DNA from: Pontederia crassipes
Taxonomy: Eukaryota; Streptophyta; Magnoliopsida; Commelinales; Pontederiaceae
Assembly (NCBI GenBank): GCA_030549335.1
Contig: CM060195.1
Span: 5,115,001 to 5,179,000 of the forward strand
Length of the DNA stretch: 64,000 bases
Direction: 5' to 3'
Both the position numbers and the translations under genes were made by a program. Shown piece by piece: positions 50,263 through 62,529 of this stretch. The notes beneath the pieces were generated by a model that was not told the origin of the DNA, made no database searches, and was given only the letters and a program-made list of their open reading frames with translations. Each line of letters starts with the position of its first letter. Within the stretch, counting starts at the first letter, position 1.

Positions 50263-52039
50263 TTAGTTGACAAAGCGGCAGTCCTTCCTTACCTCTCCTT
50301 GGTCACTATTCAGTGGATTGTTCTCTGACAGCAGGAGCAGACCCCTGGTAAACTGGCTGCGGAAGTAGTTGTTGTCAGCTGCCATCTTCTTCACATAGGA
50401 AGAGGTGGCAGGATTGGAGACCAGCTGCTGGTCCACCAGCAGCAAGCCCTTGTGCTTCAACAAGTTCTTGTAGTACATGTTGTCGAGGATCATCGGCGTC
50501 TCCCGGTCGTTCCTCGCGTACAGCACCGCATTTGGGTCGGGGTTCGGGGAGTTGCACCGGAATTTAAGATACTCGGCATACTGTGGATGTATGGTCGGAT
50601 CAACCTTCGGGTAGAGTCTGTCTACCATGTTCGTGCAGTGAACTCGACCCACAGAATGTGCTCCTGGAGATTAAGATAAATGATATCAGAAATATATCGC
50701 CGAGAAAACCAGAGAACAACACAGTTTGGATACCTAAAAGGGCTACTGCGGCTTCGGTGTCGATTCCTATGGATCGAAACCTTGAGAGCACATAGGAAAT
50801 GGTGTCGTTGTGGTTGGGAATTAAATCGTCCACAAGTCCGGCGTAGCTTTTCTTGCTGTCAAATCTGCCAGTCTTCATCGGTACGTATGGCCCTCCAAGC
50901 TTTATAATCAGGACATGACAATGTTATTGTTAATTGAGGAAGTAAAGATTTTTATATTAGTTTACAGTAGGAATGATGAATTTGTTCTTTCCTTTCAATG
51001 ATAACCAAATGCATTTTATAATTTTATTCAATCGCTTCAACTAATCAATTGCATAAGGAGCCGATGAACTATGAAGGCGTGCAAGTAGCTCATGGGCAGA
51101 GCAATGACATGCATGCTGAGAACTTTTGACAATACCAGGATCAGTCGCTTACTATGACGACACCATCTCTCGCGGAGAGTGCAACTACGTCGGCGCAGGA
51201 GACCGTGCCAGGGCACTCCTTCTCGAGCGCGTCCTTGATGGTGTTAAGGTACTTGAAGCTTCTCATGCCGAAGCTCCTCTCGGCGTCTTGCTCCGAAAGC
51301 CCGGCGGCGGTCTTCTCCAGGAGGATGGAGGCGTCGCAAGACTGAGTTGAGGCAAAACATTAACCGGCATTTCAGTTGCTTGAGATGGATAGATTAGATC
51401 GATAGACATACATATAGACGCACGTGCATTTTAGTTTAATGCAACAGCGAAGAAAGAAATCTGACCACGACGACGCAGTCATGGAAGACAATTCGGACCC
51501 AGGACACGACAGAGCTGCGATGCATGTGATAAATCTTCTCGACCTGCTCCTTAACGATCGCCTCTGCTCTTGGGCAGCTCTTGGAGTAGTAGTTCAGGCT
51601 CAAATGCCCAGCTCCTGTCATAAAATTTTTGTTTTATGATAAATGATTAGTCTGCATTAACATACTTTGCACCGGTATATTTTATACTGTATTTTATGAT
51701 AAATCTTAAATGGTGCCAAGTCTTATGTTTATACTACATTTTAAAACTTCTAATCAAGATATTTATAGATAGTTTATAATATAAAACAAATTGGAGGGGC
51801 CAAAGCATCTCCCAAATAAGTGGAGCTCCGTCCCTGTTTTGCACATTTCCTTCCTGCAGCAGTCTAGGAAAGATGATGCATCCGAGGTATACCGTTACCG
51901 AGCATGAAACACAAAATGCTTAAGATTAAGCGGAGACAAGAGGAGGAAAGTAGGATTGAGAAAAGATACCGAAGGTGGATTGGATGGAAAGGGATGACAA
52001 TAAGAGTAAGAGAGCAGCTACTTTTGACATGAACTCCAT
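50263..52039 (-). CDS. PER21: Class III peroxidase, PER21-like (secreted, five exons)
   Basis: A secreted plant haem peroxidase that oxidises phenolics with H2O2, normally in the wall or apoplast. Proposed exons (minus): 52039-51970, 51614-51466, 51341-51153, 50899-50734, 50663-50263. Total is 975 bp, 324 codons plus stop, with GT/AG at every join. Residues 1-23 are a signal peptide with a Leu-rich core (VAALLLLLSSLSIQS). Distal Arg64 and His68 lie in VRIVFHDC, the calcium-site SCDAS starts at 74, and the proximal haem-ligand His194 is in GAHSVGRVHC. The family Cys residues appear present. Wording such as LIPNHND, PDPNAVLYARNDRETPM and MAADNNYF is very close to Arabidopsis PER21 (327 aa). The classic layout has three introns; here an extra intron splits the signal peptide from the mature chain. 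No break is seen, so it looks functional. Confidence 0.93.
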
Positions 52040-52088
52040 TTCCTTGATCAATACTAGGAACACTATGAAGGATGGTGGCCTCGAATCT

Positions 52089-52090
<2 letters not shown>

Positions 52091-52131
<41 letters not shown>
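52091..52131. promoter_or_regulatory. (TA)n microsatellite in the peroxidase core promoter / leader
   Basis: About 40 bp of AT repeats end 52 bp upstream of the peroxidase ATG (minus strand). They provide the only TATA-like sequence near the start. Whether they act as the TATA element or lie in the leader depends on the transcription start, which I cannot see. Confidence 0.5.
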
Positions 52132-52133
<2 letters not shown>

Positions 52134-52302
52134 AGAACAAGGGTAAAAAGAATCTTACTCGTGTCTGAATTCTCACTGTTCCATGTAGCCAAGTAATGTG
52201 GACAGTCGGGATGGGTCCATTATCAGATCTTGTATTATATGAAGTTGATCCAGGTTGTTTCTGATTGTGAACATTGCTGATATACCGAGAGAAATAATTA
52301 AT

Positions 52303-52986
52303 GTTTTCGTAACCGCACCGGCTATCGGATCGGACTTTTTACTGGATCGCGGTGGGACCAATTCGATCGGATTCGATCAGATTGAACTGAATTTTATTAT
52401 AATAATATTATTTATAATAATTATAAAGATAAATATAAATTTTATGATATAGTATATGGATATTGTATTAATAACCTATTAAAAATATTAAAAATTAATA
52501 TAACATATTTTATTTATTAAATTTTTTAATAATGATTAACATATAAATATAAATAAATTATTAATAATTTTATATCTATTATTTATTGATGATAGATGCT
52601 ATATTAATAAAGTTTATCTTAAATTATTCTTATTTCTCCTTTTTTAACACTTTACTTTTTATTTCCTTTGATAATTTTTTATTTTAATATTATTTAATTT
52701 TAAATATCTACCTTTTTTTATTTCAATTCCTATTTCAATTTAAACATGTCATATTCCCTCATTTTTTACCTTTGTTATATTTATTTTCTTTTTTAACTTT
52801 CTTATTTTTATCATTTTTTTTAATTTATTCTTCAAAATTAACATTGAACCAGGTTGAACCGACCTGATTAAATCGGTCGGTTCAATTGATGTTTCCCAGC
52901 TCAATGCTAAAATCGATTTTAATATCAAACTGAACTAAATTTCTAGTCGGTTCGCAATTGAACCGGTTAGTCCGATCCGATTTTGA
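52303..52986 (+). mobile_element. MITE copy, ends in GTCAAAATCGGATCGG-type inverted repeats
   Basis: The left end TTTTCGTAACCGCACCGG and the complement of the right end GTCAAAATCGGATCGG are degenerate inverted repeats. The AT-rich interior contains TTTATAATAATTATAAAGAT and GATGATAGATGCTATATTAA. The same words in the same order occur at 63436-63728. It lies upstream of the peroxidase start. Confidence 0.6.
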
Positions 52987-53824
52987 CATAAAATAAAGAG
53001 AGAAGAATAGTAACTTCAGTCAAATAAAAAAAAAGCAGTAGACGAAAGCGAGAGTAAATTTCGAATAAGGTTTTTTTTTCAATTTAAGGATTATTCAATT
53101 TTACTTTGTAACAACTAACAACATCATCCGTTTGGGATCTACGAGCATCACTGCTACGTCACACCACATCATGTTCTTTCCTTCATATCCCATTTTAAAA
53201 AATTTTAAAAATATTACATCAATATTTTTTTATCTCTTTCAGTCAAATTTAATTTTGTATATATGCCATCATTCAACTTTTTAAAATTTTGAGACATGAT
53301 AATTAACATTTCAAAACTTTTAATTACGATCATTATTTAAAAAATTAAAATATAAAATATAAAAATAATTATCAACGAGGTACAATAGTTTTTTTATGGG
53401 ATTGTGCTCCATTATTTAACTTTAAAAAATTTCAATCACAATCATTATTAAAATAAAATAAAAAATCTAAAGAATGCAAAATAAAATAATAAAAGTTAAA
53501 ATATATATATAAATATTTTTTAAGGAACATTCAACTTTTATAAGCATGTAATTTCATAAGAAAAATATTATCACATTAATATTTATTATATATCTAATAA
53601 TCATCCACATATTAAATAATACTTTTATTAGACAAAATTTTAGGACAAAAAATGTGACCATTTTTTATTTTCTTAAATTAGTAGTTATTAATTATTATAG
53701 TATAATTAGGTGTCCCAACCCGACCGACCTAGTCGGATCATGGTTTTGACAGTCCGACGCATTACGAAAGTTCATAATTTACAATGCTATCATTCTTAAT
53801 TATTTATTTTTTTTATTCCATATG

Positions 53825-53827
<3 letters not shown>
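52987..53827. other. AT-rich intergenic sequence
   Basis: Related in word content to about 61080-61240 (TTAATTTTGTAT, CATTCAACTTTT in order), probably another diverged repeat family. No gene. Confidence 0.35.

Positions 53828-53900
<73 letters not shown>
53828..53900. repeat. (ATT)n microsatellite, about 24 units
   Basis: Uninterrupted TTA/ATT trinucleotides over about 73 bp. Confidence 0.95.
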
Positions 53901-54408
53901 GGTCGTGACTAAAATTTTTAAAAAGTTAAGCGATTATGTTCGAAAAAATTGAATGAATATATAAATACAAAATTAAATTTGAGTGAAGAAAAAAGAAAAA
54001 TTCTGACGTAATATTTTTTAATATTTAAAAAATTTGACACGAAGAAAGGAGAAAACGTGGTAGGCATCTTAATGATCAAATACCTCGTGGAATGGCCGCA
54101 ACCTTCCAATTAATTATTGCTCGTAACAAGAGCTGCGTGAGACGTCAAAACATGCTACCAACGCACGACGCAATGAGGAGCCACAGTCATGGGTCATGGT
54201 ATACGAAAGGAGCACGTGTTGCATTTGAAGCAAGCACTCGGATAAATAGAGGAATCAGGGGTGTTAAAATGATACATACATACATATACCTACCTAAATC
54301 AATCTTACAAGTGTGGTACACTTACATTAATATATTGCTCACAACAATTTTCTTCTTTTAAAAAATCATTAAAAATGAAATGTATTCGAAATTTGTAAGA
54401 AATGTATC

Positions 54409-54772
54409 TCATTGTAGACCATCAATGGATCTGTAAAAATGTTTTAGAGACACATCACTCCTAGTACTATCGAGTAGTGTAGGGGACGCAAGAACAGATG
54501 AGGCCATGCAAGGCCACATGGAGCTGTTGGCACGACTGGTCTTCGCTATGAAGTCCCCCAATTGGTAGGTAAAAAGTCTCTTCGAGCTAGGGCTCCACTG
54601 CTGTGCAATGAATCCAAAGTCGGTGGTGTCATCCATCTTATTGCCTAATCTCTGAAAAAACTGATTTTTTTAAAGAAAAAGAACTACCTCGTATAACAGT
54701 CCCTACCTCTGTCCATGTTGTAAGGTTTATCAACTGGGACATTTCTTTCTCTCAAGATCTAATTCATGCCCA
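54409..54772 (-). CDS. Possible small two-exon gene of unknown function
   Basis: An 80-residue open piece starts after TTTTTTCAG near 54652 (RLGNKMDDTTDFGFIAQQ at its start) and stops at 54409. Just upstream, an ATG near 54742 gives MSQLINLTTWTE followed by a GTAGGG donor near 54706; the join keeps frame. I do not recognise the product. The composition looks more protein-like than the surrounding AT-rich DNA. It may instead be a fragment of a lost gene or chance. Confidence 0.22.
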
Positions 54773-54871
54773 CTTCATGGGAATTTAGGACGAGAGAATT
54801 AAATAGGGTTGTGTTGGCAGTAAACATGATGAAATGTTTTGCCAACACTGTCTGTCATGATGTAATTAAAT

Positions 54872-55165
54872 AGGCTCATAAGCTCCCAACTTGTAGCTGG
54901 TATTTGATCACATCCTCAAGCAACCAGTGTCAAAATATTTCATAATACAAAGGTAAGTCTTGCTAAGTTAGATAAGGTAAGGTAACTAGAAGATTGATCA
55001 CTGCTTGGTAAAAGAAAACAAAACCCCAAGAGTGCACGTTATGTTCTGAGAGATTGTTATGTAATGTTGTAAGCACTAGGAACAAAACGAATAATGTGCA
55101 AAAATACAGAGCCCCCCACCATTGTGCTTTGGCTTGTTTCTTTTCCCTCTGAAAGAAAGATGATG
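54872..55165. repeat. Copy B of the ~300-bp segment repeated at 4060-4365
   Basis: Ordered, same-strand similarity to 4060-4365 with indels. It lies about 500 bp downstream of the TMEM209-like stop codon, so it may fall in or past that gene's 3' UTR. The two copies diverge beyond about 55165 and 4365. Confidence 0.8.
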
Positions 55166-55666
55166 ATATGATAACTGCACAGTATCAAGCACAAGCGCAT
55201 TGCTCACCTTATCGTGAATGCTTGATGTATAGCCACCTTGCAAGCTAGACGAACAAAAAAGACTGATGCTGATTGCAGACGCGCAAAATAAAATGTCATC
55301 ATCATGAGCAGCTATAGAAATTGACGTGATCCACAATTCGTGGTATTCCATTTTAATTTGTTCTTCTTCCCTTGAAACATGACAAAGAGCTGCCTGGGGG
55401 CGTGATTATGTAACCCCAATTTAAGTATTTAGGAAAAAAAATTGCTCCACTATTCGTCAGTAACTGGAAAAACGTTAATTAACAAAATGTTCTTTGCTAC
55501 AGCTTAAGTGCTCCAATGTAAGAAGGCTTGTTTTCATGGTGAAGAAGTGACAAGAAAAATGATTAGTTCATCGGGAAGAGTTGTTCATGATCTTCCCTCC
55601 TGAAAGTGATACAACATAGCTCAAGATAATAAGCCTAGACAAACTTTTGAGGCCCTTCGCAGCCTT
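55166..55666. other. Downstream region of the TMEM209-like gene
   Basis: Probable 3' UTR and terminator on the minus strand. The 91-codon minus frame at 55076-55351 has no recognised signature. Confidence 0.35.
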
Positions 55667-58600
55667 TCAATTTTCAGTATCTGAATCCAGTACAGGAAGG
55701 AGGCTGAAAGCTGAAGAACCAAGATGTACTCCCCTAACTATACCTCCATAACTTGTCCTAATTTTGTGACAAAGAAGAAGGATGGAATCCCAGAATGCTG
55801 TTCTTCCCTGGAAAAGTTAAAACAAGTTACCATCTGAAAGTGTTGGAATCGTTTTGAAAAGATTGTTGAATACTTGAATCTATTTACAAAAGGTAAACAT
55901 ATATCAATTTTACTTCTGTAATCTAATCATCAAGGACCACACTAGATGAGAAATCACACCCAGTTAACCACTTATCTATTGAAGATCATAGACAAATTCA
56001 AGAATCTGTCACTTAAGAAATTGATGCATGTGAAAACCAAAACAAATAATAACACCTTGTATAGAGAGTATAATGATTATCCCATGGTTCTCATCAAAAG
56101 AGTTCCTAAAAGGCTATGATGTTGTCATTAACACAGTTGTTCACTCTACCATCCGATCACACAAATCAAGTACAACCTCTAAAAGTGACTCGTGCCCTGA
56201 GATATGATTGTTATTATTCTCTTGGTAGATTTATCCACAGTTCATTTATCTTCAAAAGGAAAATAAAATAAAAGAGGAATAGTGCCTGATAAAGTTACAT
56301 CTTTATCAAACAGGAAAAGGATGAATTGCCTTGAAATGATAACATGGTGAAAAATTAGAACAGATAATGCTTAATTGCAAAAACAATAACCAACAGGGAC
56401 ACTAATTAACTGGCATTCACCTATAATAAACTATTGCCAAAGCTCGAAATCTTGGCAAGCCCCACATATACTAATGCATCAAACTTCTTGGTGTATGTTT
56501 CCACTAAATTCTTACCAACAATCATATTGCATAGACTGTATATATTATCACTTCCTCCATTTCTTTGGGTTAATCAACATCTTTGTTGCATCAACAAAAT
56601 TTCATTTTCTATCCAGACATGTTTGCTTGGGAAATCTTGGTTCAAAAACACAAAGTGCAGAGGCCACACGAGGAATGGACAAGAAGGGTTTGCCCTTTTT
56701 TTTCCTTGAGGATTTGTCAAATGTTTTGACAATCACAAACCAAAAAATTGGATGGCAGAGGTATTTGACAATGATAACAAAAGCAAAGAGCTACTTTGTT
56801 TGAACAAGAAGAATATCTCATCAATTTGCAAAGCTAGGGAAAGCAAGATTCTGAAAATATTGTCGCAACAAGTGCATGTAGAGGCTAAATTTGGAGATTG
56901 TTCATAATGACGATGTTTGAAAAGATAAAAAAAGATGTTTATGACAAAAAAAGGTACATTGAAAAGATGCTTGGGACCGGCTATAAAACATAGGCGGAGT
57001 TTCATGTAGGCATGCATATCTGGATTTTGATTTTGAACTTCAGCGTTCTCAAACCAATTGGCATTACACTGACTAATTTGAAGTGTCAAAAGTAAGAAGT
57101 CTAACAACCACTTAGCTCCTCTAATATGACACAAGGTCTAACTTGGCAATCATCCATTTAGTCAAAAGAACCACCTGAGAGTACTTTGTTATCTTTTTCA
57201 AATGGCAGGATGATATAATAGAATTGACTCTAGAATTTCAATGTGCCCTACATGCCTGGTTAGACTTTTATCTATTCAGTCCCAAAAATGTTAGTCTTTC
57301 TTAGAAATACTGTTTTGTTTATCCTATTCGATTCATCTGGAAAAGATAAAAGCATAGTAGGAAATCTATAGTCGGTAACTTATCTGACATTCAAAATGAC
57401 TGTAGGAAATGTGTATCAATGTTGAAAGAAAAAACAAACCATAACCAGGTTGAGGGGAAAAGTTCTCTTTTCTGAGCGGTAGAAAGTTGAAAACAAATAA
57501 TAAGAATTAAGAAATAAAAATAGGTTGACTGCGGAGTAAAATTGGCGAATCCCTTCAGTCATGTGATATTTGCTCTCTTCTTTGGTTAAATTAATAGCAA
57601 ATGAAAAACTTAATTACCCAACATACAATGCTGATGAAGACTTCAAATGCATAACCTTTATGAAAACTGATCTTTCAATAAAGGAGCAGACAATTAAAAA
57701 TGTTATTCCTTTAACACTGAAATTAAAAAAACATCAGCCTACCAGCAATCCTAGCATACTGACAATAGAATTTTTTTACCACTTATTTTTACTGGGGCAA
57801 TAAAAAATTCATTATGCATGAACGATGAAAGGAATAGGCAAAAGAAAAATTACATATATATGTGTATATATATGGTTAACAGCTACCTGAAGAGAGAACT
57901 GCAACTTCTTATCCCAGTACAACAACAAAACCGGCGGGTTTTGCTTCCCAACTGATAAAATGCAAGCCCCTGGATGAATCACAGATGGTACATCGGATAT
58001 CACTGCAACATACTTTTCAGGGAAGCTCTCTTTTGGAGGAAGGACTCCCAGGAATAATGGGTTCTTGCTCGACTGAGCACCAGAATAAGATGTAGGGTCA
58101 ACATGCAACATCCATTTGGGATGCTCGAGGAAAGCACAGAATAAGTACAGAAGCAGATGAGAGTCTGATGGGAATTCATTCTTCCAAACTTTGCTTGCTC
58201 TGTCATATCCACCACCATTGCCCATAAAATCATAGTTCTTCACACATGTTCCCTTAGCAAGTTCTGTTACGTATATGCAAATATGTATTCGATGAATAAC
58301 ATTTTATGCTCCAAGAATAATTTAACTAACCATAAATAGGCCACTCATGGATCATGCAATGATAAATGGTTTATAAGACAAATTGCAACAAAATTCATCA
58401 AAGCAAACTAATTAAAGTAAAGATCATACCGCGAACCCTTTTAACTGTATAATCAGCACGTAAGCTGCTTTGAGGCAGCAAACCCTTAATAAGCTCTCCT
58501 TTCATCAGTGAGTTAAGCCTTTGATGCTCGGTGATGGAATCAACACATGATTGAATAACAGGGAGCACAGGATTTGTTTGTGGTTTCTGCATACCAGGTA

Positions 58601-60327
58601 AGGGTCCTTGAGCTGCCCAGAAGAGTATACACACAAAATGGACGATCAGCTTCACGGACTGACTTGTGACAAACTAACTATAACATGCTACCATGCAACA
58701 GCCAAAGCTGATTAACTCACAGAAAGATCCATCACGTGCTTGCAAAAGGGAAGCGCGTAGCTGATGAAGAAGGCCATCTTCATCAATAGTGACAGTTGGT
58801 AACCACTCTTTTGATCCACCAATTGGAGACATGTTGGCAGGGGCTGCCGTACTCAGTGAGTCACTTCCTACCTGACTTACAGTAATTGAAGTTCCAATAC
58901 TTAACGCTGATTGCATGACCTGCATACAGAAAAGGCTACATTTAGATTAATACCAAGTGGGAGGACATAACAACCACTTTATGTCAATATTAAAACCTGA
59001 GAGTGACTCATTTCAATTTTCTCAAGGAGTGGAATAAGCAAAACTGAAGAGAACCACTGCCTCAGACGATCTCGCCATTGCTCGATTTGAGGGTAGATGC
59101 CTAAACTTTCATATAATTCTACTGATTGTTCCAGTGACATAGGAGGAGGAAGTTCCCCTTCCCCTTTCTTTGGTGGTGTTGTGTACTTCTGGTGGGAACC
59201 AGGTGACATCCTAGCAGGCCTCAATGGTGTGCTCCTAGTGGAACCTGATGGAGTATTCTGTGTGACAACAGAACTGGGGCTGGAGATGACAAAACCCCGA
59301 ACAGATGGAGACGAAGTAGATGCTTTAGCATCTGATTCTGTCAGCTTCTCTTCGACATCAGCCAAGTACTGTTCAAGCATTGCCTCTGTCCGTATCCCCT
59401 TTGCACTGCTTGGACTCTGCCTTGACCAAGGTGTCCCAGGAGATGCTGCGTGCTGAAGAACAGCAGAAGGTGATATGGGTGATGTGGCAGCCATTTTCCC
59501 ACCACTAGAAGAGTGCTGATCGGATACAATTCGGGAGGTGCGAGTGGGTGTAAAACTGAAACTAGACTTTCTGATAGGCACGAGAGGTTCTGAAGGTGTA
59601 AAGGACTTCGACTTCGGAGGCTTCTTTATGGGCTCAGCATCACCAACGCTTCCTGGCGGTTTCTGCTTCAAACCCAGGAGGCACAGCTGACGTTCTGTCA
59701 ACGCTTTCTGCCCATCTTTGGGTTTACCGGAAGGTGACACAGCAGAGTTCTTGGCAGCAACTGTTAAAGAACCCGTAGTGTTCCGCAGAGACAAAGCTCT
59801 AAGGAGACCAGACAGGGACGCGACGAACAACAAGCCAATTGCTGCTTCCAGAAATTTGACAACCAACTCTAGGATGATAGATCAGAGGAATTTTCACAAA
59901 CAGTTAGACTACAACAACAAAAAGGATATCCTTAAAACAACGAGAGCAACCAACGAAGAACCTCACCAGCTTTGTCAGCCAAAAGATGGATATGAGCTAA
60001 GGACTTGATGAGGCTGTCCTTCCTAAGAGACCATACAAAAGAAACTGATCAGACAAATTACGCTGCGAACATAACGACAGCGCCCCAAGATGCATTTTTT
60101 TTTTCACTGAGATTAAAAACGCCGAAGCGAGAGAAAGAGAGAAGAAACCTGGAGGAGACGGAAAGGAGGCCAAGGCCGCTGGCGGCCACGGAGGAGACGA
60201 GAAAGAGGAGGGCGAACGGGGTGGGGCGGAGGCTGTGGGCGGTGAGGGCGGCAGAGAAGGTGGGGTTCTGGTACACCGAGAACTTGGCCTTGGGCGCCGG
60301 GGACTTCGACGGAGCGGCGCCTTCCAT
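55667..60327 (-). CDS. TMEM209-like protein / cytochrome b561 N-terminal domain family (seven exons)
   Basis: Homologue of the plant family that includes Arabidopsis At1g07970, related to animal TMEM209, a nuclear-envelope protein; the plant role is not established. Proposed exons (minus): 60327-60149, 60022-59967, 59868-58997, 58919-58721, 58612-58430, 58263-57887, 55807-55667. Total 2,007 bp, 668 codons plus stop; every join keeps frame with GT/AG. The N-terminus has the family-like KFSVYQNPTFSAALTA. Hydrophobic segments at about 38-57 and 82-103 are likely membrane helices. Residues 105-300 are Ser/Pro-rich and probably disordered. From about 325 the conserved domain runs to the end, with GIYPQIEQWRDRLRQWFSSV, LHVDPTSYSG, PSVIHPGACILSVGKQNPPV and, in the last exon, GRTAFWDSILLLCHKI. 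Intron 6 is 2.1 kb. Exon 1 is markedly GC-rich. Confidence 0.93.
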
Positions 60328-60378
60328 TGCGGCAACGACGAGGGAGCTCTGCTTCCAAAAAGGATCGCCGGCACGAGG

Positions 60379-60393
60379 TCACTCGCTCGCCAT
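60379..60393 (-). promoter_or_regulatory. Minimal upstream ORF in the TMEM209-like leader
   Basis: An ATG at 60393-60391 opens a four-codon frame (MASE) ending in TGA, 51 bases before the main ATG at 60327. If the transcript includes it, it could reduce or tune initiation at the main start. The transcription start is not visible. Confidence 0.45.
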
Positions 60394-62529
60394 TGAGGTG
60401 TTCGAACTTTGAACTCTGTCTCGGGCTGCGGTGCTTCCTGTCTCCATAATACTCGTAGCTTTACGCTTTCGAATTTTAGGCGGTTCTCATGTGCGTAATT
60501 TGTTTTATTCTCATGACATGTATGGTGAAATAGCATATAACTATAGTTTAGCATATAACTATAGTTTTGCATTAATAAACAAATAATAATTTATTTGTTC
60601 TAATAGAAAATGACGTTTAATGTGGCAAGTACATCACATTTTTCTCATGAAAAATGTTAAATCCTACTACAAATTTAGCCTAAAATCTTCTAATACTCGC
60701 ACTTAATTTATTCCAAAAAGTTGATAAAATTATACTTAATGCTACTCTGAATGAATTAGGAGGATTAAGCCTCCTAATTTAGAGGATATAACATCTCTTT
60801 TCTCATTGTCACCTCCATATTTTTTTCATTTAACATTTAAATATCGTTTGAATATTAATAAGGTCATAACTAAAAGAATATATTCTTTTTATTAAATTGT
60901 ATAGAAGCTCATGAGATTTCTTTCCCGGCTAAAATTGAGCCACAGACCTCAAACTTATTAGTTATTTTCAATATTATCACCCAATTTTCACTTTAGTGTT
61001 AACATCACAATTATCAAACTGAAAAAAATGTATCGGTGGAGGTGGATGCTTACAATACTAAATCATCATCTTTTTTTATCATTTAAATCAGATTTAAAAA
61101 ATATGACACTTTTTCTCTTTTCTCTATTCAAACTTAATTTTGTATTTACATTGTCATTCAACTTTTCAAACTTTCAATCAAAATTGTTGAAAAACTTAAA
61201 ATAATAAAACTATAAAAAAATGAAAATAATTGGACCAATTCGACCTGATTTAATTAGATCCTATCCATTTCTTATGTGTATTTAATATATAATATTATAA
61301 TAATTAATTATTATTAAATTAGGAAAATGAAAAATTAGAAATATAAAATATTGATTACAATTTGTGTACTTAAATTTGAACTAATAAAAATATTATAGTT
61401 AGAAAAATAAAAAAATTCACGCGAGATTTCGTCAGGCCCAAGCCAAATCGCACTGAGTCATCTAGTTCAAATAATTATAATTTAATCATAATAGCATAAT
61501 TTAGAGGAAATGTAATATATATTTTATTTTTCTATTTTTTATTTCCATAATTTAATCATATTGATTATTATAATATTATATTTACTTTTATATAATATAA
61601 ATATACTACTAAAATTTTAAAGTTAACAAATTAGAGTTCCATAATGCTATATACAAATATGAAACTATATCTAAAATTATTATATCTATAATAAAAATTT
61701 ATAAATTATAAATTAATTATATAAATAAAAGTTATGAATAAAAAAGGGCTCTAGGGCTTTCTACAATTTTTTCGAATGGAACCATAGTTTTAGTAAGTGA
61801 ATTTTAATCTATTAAAAATCACCCCAAATCACATTCGAACATCTAATTTCTAATTTTTTTTCAATTTGATTTTTTCGGTTCAAATAGAATTTGAGTTGGT
61901 CGGTTTTTTTCTTATTGATTGCCTAAGGCCTGCAATTTTCTTTCAAAAAGTCATAATTTTTAATTTGAAGTCTCTTTTTTGTGTAGAGCTCTATATAAGA
62001 GTTCTTTTGGTATGAATAAATAAAACTTTGAATATATATTTTTGTAAAATTGAATTATATTCTTTTATCCTGTGTATTATTGATAATTCTTAGGGTTAAT
62101 TCCATAAATCTTCCATAAACTATATTGATTTTCGTGTCTGATCTTGAAGTATGAACTTACCATATGACGTTCCTAAATTTTAGCATGATTTTTATTTAGG
62201 TCCACCCGTCAAATTTTGTTAATTTTTCTATTATTTTTATTTATGAAAAGATAATAATGCCCTCCCATGATTTTGAATTTCATTAGTTTGAATGAAGCAC
62301 AAAAAGAAAGGCATTTATTCAAATCACAGGAGGACATTTTAGTTTTTTCATAAACAAGAAAAAATAAAAATTAACATAAAAATTAACAAAATCTAACAAA
62401 AAGCATCTAAGTGAAAATCGTGATAAAATTTAGTGACATCATATTCATAGTTCAAGACTAAATGCGAAAAATCACTATAGTTTAAAGGAAGTTTATGGTA
62501 TTAACCGATGGATTCCGAATAGCTCTAAT
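60394..62529. other. AT-rich intergenic region, promoter side of the TMEM209-like gene
   Basis: The first ~150 bp upstream of the gene should hold its promoter and leader start; the TATAACTATAG words near 60535-60560 are duplicated. Beyond that the sequence is AT-rich with word similarity to 53.2-53.4 kb. No gene recognised. Confidence 0.35.

Noticed and set aside
51926-52192. An earlier ATG for the peroxidase, reading through the TA tract
   Set aside because: It would put a long Tyr/Ile repeat before a good signal peptide; the ATG at 52039 fits the family.
59097-60412. Long plus-strand frames over the TMEM209-like gene
   Set aside because: Antisense shadows of exons 1 and 3; the minus strand gives a conserved, spliceable protein.
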